Part shown: positions 35,553 to 49,300 of the stretch, piece after piece
Position numbering within the stretch: position 1 is the first letter of the stretch
How the letters are laid out: the number at the start of each line of letters is the position of its first letter
Source of the DNA: Dendrolimus kikuchii
Taxonomy: Eukaryota > Arthropoda > Insecta > Lepidoptera > Lasiocampidae
Direction of reading: 5' to 3'
Length of the DNA: 64,000 nucleotides
Assembly: GCA_019925095.2 (NCBI GenBank)
Contig: CM034389.1
Location: forward strand, 20,323,435-20,387,434
Program-made: the position numbers and the translations under genes
Notes under the pieces: generated by a model
Database searches by the model: none
What the model was told of the DNA's origin: nothing
The model's input: the letters and a program-made list of their open reading frames with translations, nothing else

Positions 35553-36359
35553 AACAAATGACGATTTTTAGTCGATTATTAGAAATCCCCAAATTCAAAA
35601 TAGGTTTTACTGCCTTATGGCCAGTAGAGTGGGGAAAATTATAGTAGAAAATAATAGGGGCGCCACTTTCGCAAAGAGTATAGCAGGGTTTCTAAGTAAA
35701 AACTGCCCCCGTAGCATTTTCTACTTTTACTATGGGGTTCGTTTCATTATCAAATAACAATAGTTCACCCAAATTTTCAACTTTTTATCTAAAGTATTTT
35801 TCGAGTTTTTTTTGATAAACCTATTTTTCTGTTTTTTTTTCAATAGTAAACTTACAAATTAATTCATGGCGAATTTTTTACCAATATTTGGGAGCAAAAG
35901 GCATAAAACAATATTTTTGTTGTAATTCCCGGATGAAAAGCCATATTTTTTAATAAAAATTTTTTATCTTAAGTTCTTGAAAATTATCTATCATTTTTTT
36001 TCGAAATATGTGCTTAACAATGCTATCTATTCACGATTTTTTTTCAATTTTTTGTGTTTTGTTAGTGTCAAAAAAATGGAAACTGTCTTTCTTGCATAAC
36101 CTTGTGTTCTATCGAACTTACATTCTTTTGATTTTTAACTCAAAACACATATTTCTTTGAAACGACGTTAAATTAATAACTTTCTCTACTTTTGTCCAAA
36201 AAAATAATACATTACAAATTATATATTTTTCTTTGGGTTTAAGAATATTTTTTTCCAAATTAACACTTAGGGAAAAACAAGCTGTTGGTGGCTGAAAGAA
36301 AGGTACTAACAAAGATCCTGTGTCCGACACAGGGAAGTGATGGCAACTAGCAGATCCAA

Positions 36360-36674
36360 AAAAAAACTGAAATCGAAGAGCTGGTGGATGAGCCCAATAT
36401 CATAGGCGAAACTAAGGCACATCGCTTTCGCCGACTTGGCCACCTACATAGAATGGGGGAGGATCACGCGGTGAAAAGAGCCTATCTGGGCAGACCAACG
36501 AAACGGCGACCAGTTGGTTGGTCCAAACATCGCTGGTATGACGTAGTGAAGGCTGATCTGAGCGACCTTCAAGCCTATGACTGGCAGGAGTTAGCGCTGA
36601 ACAGAAACGAGTGGAGTATTCTCGTTTCGAAGGTGAGGACTCATTTTGGGTCGCTAAACCGCAGTAATTAGTTA
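36360..36674 (+). pseudogene. LINE reverse-transcriptase C-terminal fragment
   Basis: About 95 open codons (36384-36671): FRRLGHLHRMGEDHAVKRAY, RRPVGWSKHRWYDVVKADL, ELALNRNEWSILVSK and THFGSL. This is the conserved tail of a non-LTR element ORF2 (RLGH..RM, RW.D.V..DL, A.NR..W patterns). It lacks the RT core. It sits between the arms of the inverted-repeat element, so the two may be nested. Confidence 0.7.
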
Positions 36675-37465
36675 GTCAGAAGTTTTAATGGTAGTACATT
36701 CATATTGAAGCACTACACAGCATTTGCAGAATTGGGAATTGATTTTAGAATCAGTAATTTCTATCTAATATATTAACACCAAAAATTATTCTTAAGCATA
36801 TATTCAAAAGCTCGAGATAAAAAATATTTTATGTTTAAAAATCGGCTTTACAACAAAAATATTGTTTCATCCCTTTTGCTCCCAAGTATTGTTAAAAAAT
36901 TATATATGAGTTAATTTGTAATTTTACTATTGCAAAAAAAAACCGGATAAATAGGTTTTTCAAAAAAACTCGAAAATACTTAAGATAAAAAGCTAAAAAT
37001 TTAGGTGAATTATTTTTATTTGATAACAAAACGATCCCCACAGGAAAAGTAGAAAACGCCGCGGGGGCAGTTTTTACTTAGAAACCCTGCTATATATACC
37101 CTTTGTCTAAACTCAAGCAACTCCAATTTTTATGCTGGGGGCCACACCTGAGATAATGTCAAAGATATTGATTGTGGCCCTACTAGATCAGAAATAACGC
37201 ATTATACCCATCGCCACATCTGCGTGAAACGGCTTATATCTGTAACGTTATCCCAGAGGAGGTACTACGTCAAACATCGTACAGGGACGTGGGTTTACGA
37301 GTTTGACATACAAACTGGTCAGCAAGCTTTGGAGTGGCGCATTCCAACCGAACCCAAACCGAAAAAACCACGGCAAAGTTGATCAAAAGTCAAAGTCAAG
37401 TTGACTATTTTTTTTACTATCGCGGTATTGTACACTCAGAATTCTTACCGAGCGTTTACGAGAGC

Positions 37466-39036
<1,571 letters not shown>

Positions 39037-42000
39037 ATGAAATACGTGTCTATTAGTTTAATACTTAGTCTGATATTTGCGGGTTATGTTATTAATACTA
39101 TATGGACATTAGCCGAAATATTTATTCCGCCGGAATGCAGTCGTGGCGAAAGATGTTACTCTTCATATTTAACTGGAGATCCAATTCAGCATCTTCTTAT
39201 CTTTACATCTGTGAAGGAGCATCCATATACTACCGCCTCTTCTGTAGATGCTATCACCAAAGTGCACACTTCATTGAAATTTAACTACCGGAATCCAGCA
39301 ACTATGTAAGTCATTTTAACACCAACGAATTTCGAGTGTTTTGTATGAATTTTGTTGGTTCATTTCTATAGTATACTCGCCTATTAATGATAGATAGATA
39401 CAATTCTTGGAACCCTTATCAATGTAAGCTTCTACACAATTGTATTATTTAAAATGTGATAAATCTACAGTGTAATCTCAGAAAAACTACCATTATATTT
39501 ATATTATTGAAGTAACCTTTAATTGGGGCAACTTTAGTTTGACAGCCTTTGAATTGAGACTTGAAAATGTCACTAACTTCAGCAAACACATTACCTGAAA
39601 ATTTCACACAGCGAAGATCAATAGTTTTCATGAAATAAAACATTTAAAATCATGAAAATACATACAATTTAACATGACTTTTTGACATTTTATTGCTTTT
39701 GGAAAAATTAGCACAGAACATAATTTTTTGCATTCTTTTAATATTTATCTGTTAGAGATTATAATAACAAATGTTATATAAGTGACTATAGGGTTGACTT
39801 TGGATTTTCGCACCCTGAATTGGGGGGTAGGGGAGTAAGAGAGGGTATGGGAGGCACCCCCCACCATTTCTTTAGTATTTTATGTAAAAAGTAGAGATAT
39901 TCTGGCTACTTATGGGGTAGACTCAGGTGGGTGCTTCTCTTTAAACGCAGATCCAAGTTCTGTCCTTATAGGTTAGAAGGCTAGCCTTCATGGTTATATC
40001 TTTTTGATCACCCAGAAATAATTGCTGTTGCCCCCTATTTTTTAAAATATATTATTATTATTAAAATATGCATCTCTGGCTGCCTGAAATGGCTGTGGGT
40101 ACTTTCCACCCCCCCCCCCCTTAATTCTGTCCTATTTACTTTAAGATAAATTTATAATTTAGTAGGAAAATAAATTTTCAGTTTTCTCTGAAATTATTAG
40201 TTTTCACACATTTTTCTTTCAATGTCACTATCCTATTCGCTCCCTCCCTCCCTCCACCAAAAAAACACTGACATTCAGAGGTTCTTAAACTAAAGTTACC
40301 TCCTTTTGTTAGATACATAGATATTCTTTGTAACATTTAGGAAATTATTTGTTACATGTAAAGATATTTGATACATGAATTTTAAGTAGTGTGGTTAGAT
40401 CTACTATCTTTCTGCAACCCCTATGGTCCAGAGTTCTTTAAAATAAGTGAGTTTATCCTCACTTATTTTTTCGCTAATATTGCACATATCATAGATCCAA
40501 AGTTAAACAATCCAATCAAAGTCCAAACGAAAGCCAGTAATCAACAGAAAAAGAATCAACCATAAAACACCATAAGTCATTAAAAAAAAACCAACATAGC
40601 ACATTCACTTACTGTAACAGTAAAAATGAAAATCTTCAAAATGGCAGCCAATAGAGTGAAAAATAATAATTTATAATTTTTAATTATTATTTACTACAAA
40701 TTTTTCACAGTTCAGCTGCTGGAGGCTATGGAATATCTGCATGAAAAAGGAACTTGGAATTATCTGTTACTGATTAAGGCCTGGTTCCTATATTTTACAG
40801 ATGCGACCATTCATTTGTTACCATCAGTTGAATTTTGACATTACTTCTATACAGTTTTTGTCAAATTTTAACAGATAGTATTAAAGTCTTATTTGTTTAT
40901 ATTTTCCAGAGAAACAACAATAAAGATACCAAGGAAGACAAGAAATAATGGGACACTGTTTATGCATGTGGTATTGATTGATGACAACAAGCTTTATAAG
41001 AACTTTGATGAAATTATTCATACTGACTCAATGCATACACTTCCATTGGTCACACATATTGAACCCCAAGCAGCTACATACAATCTGCTTCAACAAGATG
41101 TAAGTCTATTCTTATTTTATCTTGCCACAACTAAGAGTCGAACATTAATGCAAAGTATTGTGTTGTATTGTTTATGGAATTATAGCTTTTTTACTGTATC
41201 CAGGGAGCATAGTTTAGTTGTGTCCTTCATTCAGTTTGTCTTGTTAAGTGCCCATGTCATTTGATAATTGTACCAATGATGAGAAATTAAGAAATATATA
41301 AGTTATGAATAAATTTAGCAATTCCGTATGTTATATACATATTTAGCAGATGATATGGTAATGTTGATACATAGCTCAGGGTGTTATGGTGTGAGAAAGT
41401 AAATATGGGTATATGTCTGTGTTGTAATGGTGTTTAGTTGGTAAGTTTTTATCTGTGCAGGAATGGAGAAAGAATACAATTTCCTGCGACCGGGCTGCCT
41501 GTCGTAAGAGGTGACTTAACAACCCACAGCCAGGTGGTAGGGCATTTGCCCGACTGGATGGCTACCACCCCTGGTCTAAAGTATGTCATCATAACAACCT
41601 TGAGTTGTGTTTCGGCATTAGTGACCAGGTTCTAGTCTCCCTTAAGAGAAAAGCAGTGCATTTGTAGCACCTTTGGTGTTGCAAATGTCCATAGGCGATG
41701 GTAACCGCTTTCCATCAAGTGGGCCATCTGCCTGTCACTTAAACTCCTGCAATAATAAAAAAATGTTAATTATTGCATTATAAAATTGAATATAAATTTG
41801 TAAACAGTAACTACTAAAGCTAACAATGATTGAGTTAAAATTTAATTAAATTTCATCATTTAGCCTGCTAGGGTATATTAACATGTTTTGAAACCTAATA
41901 AATGTTATTTGTAATATGCTGCACATCATACTAATGCTGACTTCCTTCACGACATTCATGTTTGCTGCCATGGAAGTGAACATTTTTTGTGTAAAATTTG

Positions 42001-44573
42001 GCTAACAAAATTAGACTCAAATTATTCACAAACTTTTTACATGGCAATGTTTATCAACATTTGCATCCAAATGTCAGTGTCATTTTAACAAAACATTGTT
42101 ATAATTCCTGTCACTTGTTATTTTAGTGTAATCGTATTTTAGCATTTATAGGCCTAAAACATGTATAAAATCATTAAAAGTGAAGTGCAGAAGTTATTGT
42201 TTTGCATAATGCCAAATTTTTAAAAAGAGTAGCAGTAAACAAACACCGAATTGAATGATAAATAATATTGTTTACATTTACATATTATATAAATACTCTT
42301 TGATAATTTAGAGTTGCCATAGTGATATTTTTTCAATTTGTCATGTCTTATTAGGCTATGTTTCACAGAGACTCAAAACGATCACACTTACGACCACGTA
42401 CGTACCCATCTCGGCTGAAAAGGCATGATATCCAAAAGTTACAGGAGAGGACTTCTCCATAAAACAAAGAGTAGTGTTCTCAATGGAGAACACACTCATT
42501 AATAAAAAATTTGCACAAGCCATTCATTTAAAGTCGGGTTGCGACTGATTGTGGATATTTAAAAAAAAAAAAAAAAAAAAAAAAAACTTACGACCGCAAT
42601 TTTTCCCGTTCCACTTCTCTGCGGGTTGTCTGTATTACATTACAATCATAAACACAAGTGGAACGGATTATGGAGCTTTGATTTGAAAATCGTGCCTTTT
42701 TCAATTATTGACATTGATAGAGAAAATTAATGCTCTGTGGTCAATGCCCACTTCGGACCACCTCTTGACATGGGTCGTCGTTAGCGCTGTGTAATCGAAA
42801 ATGATGACGTCATTAGTGAAGTTTTCGCCACGACCATAAGGACCGTGGTTGCTATGTGGAACGGCTAATGGAGCAATTTGGGGGTTGTGAGCTACTAGAG
42901 GAATGCGCCCTTAGTCTCCTTTCATTAGCCAGAATATAGTGATATTTTTTTCTAGAAATATTTTCTTGAAATAAGAAAACATTCACCATAGATAATCCAG
43001 TACCTTGTTCTTTTTTTATTTTCAGAATACAGAGAAAAAATACCAGAAAAAGAATGTATTACCATATGCACATATAAGGACAGTAGTGCCACTGTCAATT
43101 TTTACTGACGATGTTAATTTTCCCTTTAATAAAATACCTGGTGAGCTGTATCCTTTGATGAGGTAAATAATACAAACATAAAAGGTCATTGGTCAAAATT
43201 GAAGTAAGGAGAAATATAATATGGCTACTAAATAAAAACCACACTACAGAAGTGAAAACTTCATCCAGGCAAATAACACTTGCTCAGCGAGTATAGCAGT
43301 GACACATGTGACTATATGTTAGTTCTTGTCCTAACTGAATAAAAAACTTAAACTTAACTTCCACATTCTTGAGAGAACGAAGCTTAACTTCCACATTCTC
43401 GAGAGAATGTGCAAAAAACAAATGTAGGATGGATTTTGTGGCTCTCCAGAACGTCAGCAATGAGAAGTGCTTTTAAATGTGTTAATATTAATTCGAGATT
43501 TTCCTGTGGTGTAGCAGCGGCTTAAACTCTATTGATTTTTTATGTCAGTTACATAAAAAATCAATTAGGTTCTTTATATATATATACCTTTAGTAAAAAG
43601 TTATCTGATGGTGAAAACCACATAAAAATCTGTTGAATGGCTTAGGAGGAGTTGAGGATATACAAACAGAATGCAACTTTGTTTTATACTATGTAAAGAA
43701 AAGATATAATACTAATTCATGTTTATGTAAATTCTAGGTCTAGGGGTAATAAATTTTTGCCAATTATTCAGCACAATGTTCTTAAATCGCGGATGTCAAA
43801 TCTACAGTTATTGAATAGTAATACAACTGACGTGAATATAACAATAGATGTTGCACCAACGTCATACGGTTCTTTCCGTTTGGCATTGCATGTGCGTCTT
43901 GCATTAGAACAATTGCACAGTCTTGGCTTCAATGAGAAAGATGTGGATGATGTGAAAGGGATATTTGCTGATACAAATCTTTACTTGCTGTCTGCTACTG
44001 TTTTGATTGCTAGTTGCCATGTGAGTATCTTAAATATAAACTGTCCATCTGTGAATTCAAAATAAACACAATATTTAAGTGGAAACTAATATTTATATAA
44101 AGCATATTCTTTTTTGTCTAAGATTCTTGAACCTCTCTGTATGAAAGTTTGTATTGAATGGGGTTTCAAACAGTAAACTTTGAATAAAAATTGTCTATGT
44201 TCCTTTTCAATATTTGGAAGGTTCATAAGATACGAATATAAAACGAAAGTCCCGCATGAAAGAAATAGAGGGCGCATATATAAATATAACGATTTGTAGT
44301 TGTAATATGATTGTATTTTCTAGCATTCCTCATTTATTATTCATAATCTACCAAAATATCTAAAAATTAAGTTACATTTGGGGGTTGATTTACGTTGCAT
44401 GTTGTGTTTACCTATGATGTTCACCTCATTGGATAGGGTGAGGCTCCACTGGTGACAGCCTATGGCTCTATCGCCATGCTGGAACTAGGCTAACTTGAGG
44501 TGGAGTACAAAATAAGACGACGAGTTTTGTACTCTAGATAAAATTGTTGCTTAATTAATTTAACATTAAACTT

Positions 44574-44629
<56 letters not shown>

Positions 44630-45165
44630 TAGCGGCCCCTGCCTGTAAAAAATAAAATTCTAGAACCCGATCCCAGAGCCATGTACCGGTTCTAATTTCG
44701 AATCTAAACCATCCAGGTACCCACTCAAAGACAAAAATAAAATCACCAAAATCATTCCAGGTGATTAGGAGGATTCCAGAACCCGATCTCAGCGCCACCT
44801 ACCGGTTCTAATTGTGAATCTAAAAGAGTAATATAATTTTTTTTATTCTAAGTCATGACAAAATAAGATTAAAAATCTTGCCAAAAAATTAAAGTTTGTA
44901 ATTAACAAATAAAAAATAGGGGTTGATCGTAGAGGGATGAAAATTTAGGGTTGTATGTATTTTTTAATGCTGTATCCTAAAAATATAGAAATTATCAAAA
45001 AAAAATTTGGGATGGACACCCCTTAACACTTAGGGGTTTGAAAAATAGATAGTAAGCCGATTCTCAGACTTACTGAATATGCATAAAAAATTTCATAAGA
45101 ATAGGTCCAGCCGTTTCGGAGGAGTATGGGAACGAACATTGTGACACGGCAATTTTATATATAAG

Positions 45166-45198
<33 letters not shown>

Positions 45199-46202
45199 CA
45201 TACAGGAATCTTAACTGCTACATGAAAACATTTAAAACCTAAACATATTTGTAGATACATCTCTGAAGGTTTTGTCTGTCTTCCGTATTGACAGATTTTT
45301 TACTACACTACTCAGTATTGACCTTGGTTATTATTTAGCAATAAATTATTCCATGTACTTGACGTAACATTACACATATTTCAGTTCATTTAAATTCACT
45401 GGAGTGAACTGTGAATCTTTGAACATGTACCTATCCTATTTTCTGGGATAAAAATTCTCAGACAATAATGGACCCCAGAGGCTATGTTACTGTAAAAATA
45501 AAGTGAACATACTATCGTAGTAATTTATTGCTTTTATTTCAGTTGTTGTTTGACTTTCTTGCATTCAAAAATGACGTTTCGTTCTGGCGTCGCAAGAGGT
45601 CGCTGGCGGGGTTGTCGGCGCGTACCGTCTTTTGGCGAGCCTTTTCACAACTCGTCATATTTTTCTATCTACTTGAGGAACAGACATCTATGTTGGTTCT
45701 AATACCAGCCGGTATAAGTGCTATTATAGAGGTGAGCTTAATTTTGTATGTTTCAAATAATGTCCATACCAACCCTAGAATTTAAAACATTTTTATTTAG
45801 GCTTTGTTTTAAAAATGCAAGTGATGACAGAATTATGTACGAAGACAAAAAAATATGCTAATCAAACAAAACTTAGTTATCTGTGTTCTAAATCTTTTTT
45901 TATATTTTTTATTGCAGGAGATCAGCAAACAGGCAGACGGCCCATTTGATGGAAAGCGGTTACCATCGCCTATGGACATTTGCAACACCAAAGTTGCTAC
46001 AAGTGCGCTGCTGCTCTTTTAAAGGAGACTGGAACCTGGTCACTAATGCTGGAACACAAATCAAGGTTGTTATGGCGACATACTTTAGACCAGGGGTGGT
46101 AGCCATCTAGTTGGGCAATCTCTCGAAATCCCTATTAATATAACTGTCTGTCTGTCTGTTACGCTTTCACGAAAAAACTATTGGACCGATTTGGCTCGAA
46201 CT

Positions 46203-46239
<37 letters not shown>

Positions 46240-46256
46240 TATATTATATATAATTA

Positions 46257-46316
<60 letters not shown>

Positions 46317-49300
46317 TGTTTTCGATGCCGAGGATGAACATAGGATACTTTTATCCTGAAAAACGGGATAGTTTCCGGGATAAAAATATATTTGTCTCTG
46401 TTTGTTATGCTTTTACGGAAAAACGATTGCACCGATTTGGCTGAAATTCGGTATATATGTCATTTTAATACCGAGGGTGGACAAATCTCGTGTAATGGGA
46501 GATATTTATGTAAAAGTTATCCCAGAAAATAGGATAGGTTTTTTTTTGTGATTTTTTTCATTTGGTTTTTGGTTATTTGAGCCATTTCAGTCATGTCGGC
46601 CATTTCGATAATTTTGATTATTTTTGTCATTGTTGTCAGTTTACACATAGATAAAACTAGAATGGGTTAAAATAAAAGATGAAAGTTTGTATGGGAGACC
46701 AATCGTTTCTCAAGTTTATAGATTTAAAAATTCATTACTTTAAACAAAGGCGATAGTAACTAAATCTGTCTATCTGTTAAGCTTTCACGGAGAAATTACT
46801 AAGAGTACTGGATCAGTTTTGCTGTAATTTTGTTTCCATGTAGTTTTGATCCCGAAAATGGACATAAATACTTTTCATGCCGAGAGATGGGATAGTTTGC
46901 GATATAAAATAAAAATAAATCTTCCGGGGGCAAATAGCACTAACATAAAAAATTAATACAATGTGACCTGTATTAACGCCTGCTTTTTAAACAAGAGATA
47001 TGCATTATAATTATCAAGTCCACTTAATTCAGTCATGTCTTGGAGTGCTTGGAGTGCGTTATGTATATATATCTCACTTAGAAATGCTTGACAACCTCTT
47101 AGCTAACATGATCTTAAGTACTTAATCAATGCTAATTTTTTTTTAAACTTATAAACTAGAATTCACTATTGCTTATATAAGAAGTGCACAGATAAATGAA
47201 ATCTGAATGGTAGAATAAACATGGTTGTAACAAAAATAATCGATTAAAGGACAAAAAAGAGCAAATGTTTTAATAACTACAAATTTATAATCTGTATTTC
47301 GTTATTTTGACAGCTCTTTATAATTTAGACAACCTTTTTAAGGATAATCAGCTGAGCCAAATAAAAACCGCCATCTTGATTCTTAGCCATTGCCTAAACT
47401 AGATCTGGGCCTTGTTTAATATGTATGTCATGTTATTATATTTTAGTTGTGGAAAGTAACGAAAGTGCTCCATTTGCGAGTCTCGTTCGCCGGTTGGCGT
47501 GTGCGCGTGTGGCGCGACACGAGCGCGGACGCGAGCGAAAAGACGACCGCTCGCGCGGACGCCGAGGCGATGCGCTACTTGTCTATGCTCCTCTACCCGC
47601 TGTGCATTGCCGGGGCTATATATTCACTTATCTATGAGCCGCATAAGAGGTAGATTTTTAACCACTATTAATAAACACTTTCAGCGGCACTCAGAAAACT
47701 TTAGATAGATATCACTTTATTGTACACCAAAATTCTGACTTGGTAGAGCTATGCTAGAATCATTATGTGCATTACAGATCTTAGGGTCGTCTCGATGGCA
47801 TTATATCACGCTCTCACAGAATATCGGCGTGAAAAGGCTAGCCTTGAGCTAATTGTGATTCGTAGGACAAGTGAGCGTCTCGATGTCCCAGTTCTCCTAC
47901 TCCTAATGCCAACTTCCCTATCTCATCTCATTTCATTGCCTTCTATTCCATTCTTCGTGTCTGACCACTCAATCCCACCCTAAAGGTTGGCAACGCGTTG
48001 GCTTCTGCTTGTTTGCCAGGTTCGCAATAATGAAAAAAAAATACAATGATCAATGTTTGCCCATTTTTAAGCGTGTTGTGCGCATCGAGGTTTCTGAACT
48101 TGAGTATGTCATATAATATGTTACTAATATGTACATTAAATAAAACATTCTTTGTTAACATTCATACAAACAATGTCAAAAATTAGCTTGTTTCTGCTAT
48201 GGTACTCTGTCAAGTCATTGACAAATACACAGTGGTCAAACAATCGCTGAAAGTACAGATTATCTCTAAAGTGTCTTAAAATGTTGTCCACAAATATAAA
48301 TGCTGATGTTAACGAAAGAAACTCAATAACATTTAAACTTAACCTCTTTGAGGGACCAATGTTAATTTTTTTTCACAAGTTGCCAGTTGCCATCAAAATT
48401 GCCGCGCCAATACCAAGAGAATTATATCGTCTCTTTCATTCTAATACAAATTCTATGTAGTTAGAGGGAGAAAGCATCAGTTCAACGTTCATTTCAATTA
48501 TCTGTATTTGACCACTTCGTGGTGCTTCCCAAATAATCCGGCTTAAGGGTTAAATTTAATGAATGACGGTCAATTTTCGACGACAGATCGGCTACTATTC
48601 TACTAAAAGTCATACATCAAATAAATTATAACTGAATAACCGTATAGCAAAAACGTAATCTATAGGTGATTCTGAGAAATTTTGCTCAAGAGACCATAGC
48701 TCTAAGTCGGATTTGGAGCCCCCCAAAATTTCAAAATAGAAATTTTTCCATATATACATAGAACAATTTAATTAAATTCGTCATAAAATCGGATAGAATT
48801 ATAGTAGATTTCTCAATCTAGGCTTGTTTGAAAGGTATTTTTATCACCTTTCAGAATCTGTATTGATACCTGTAGAATAAGTCGTTAATGGCAGCATTGT
48901 TCAATTGAATAACTTTGTAACACTGAATAATGACGTTACAAAATAATGACGTTTACTAACACTAAACGTTGCCAAGCTTGCTTTTCCTTCTTCCTTAATC
49001 GTTCATCGTGCAATGCGCACGCAGTTTGCCAAAATACTTAAGTAAAAACTTGGTTATCACAATACCAATTTTTTTTTTTTAAATTTAGTGTGACAGTCAA
49101 AGAGTGCGGTGATAATATCAAAGTTATTATGGATAATCAAGAACATCGTCTGCGGTGTCTTCGCAAATGGAAGCAACAACATCAACAAGTTTTTACTCTA
49201 GATTGACTAACATGCCTCATCAAGATATTGTATTTTTTTTTGGTTTATCAAGTGATTTAAATGATCTTAGTTTGCCTACTAAATGTGACATATTAAATAT

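Larger units (their letters stand above)
35520..37215. mobile_element. Long inverted-repeat element enclosing a LINE fragment
   Basis: Left arm about 35520-36000 and right arm about 36790-37215 are diverged reverse complements. Matching blocks include GCAGGGTTTCTAAGTAAAAA with TTTTTACTTAGAAACCCTGC, TAAAGTATTTTTCGAG with CTCGAAAATACTT, GGGAGCAAAAGG with CCTTTTGCTCCC, and TGTTATTTCTGA with TCAGAAATAACG. The centre includes a LINE C-terminus (36384-36671). This could be a fold-back DNA transposon with a LINE inserted in it. Ends and target duplication could not be fixed. Confidence 0.6.

Noticed and set aside
46181..46444. Open frames with Tyr-Ile runs
   Set aside because: They are TA-rich tract and Helitron interior, not a gene.
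47765..47983. Candidate missing CLPTM1L exon (contains MPTS)
   Set aside because: The residues around MPTS do not match the family, there are no suitable splice sites in phase, and the DNA matches a SINE 3' region.
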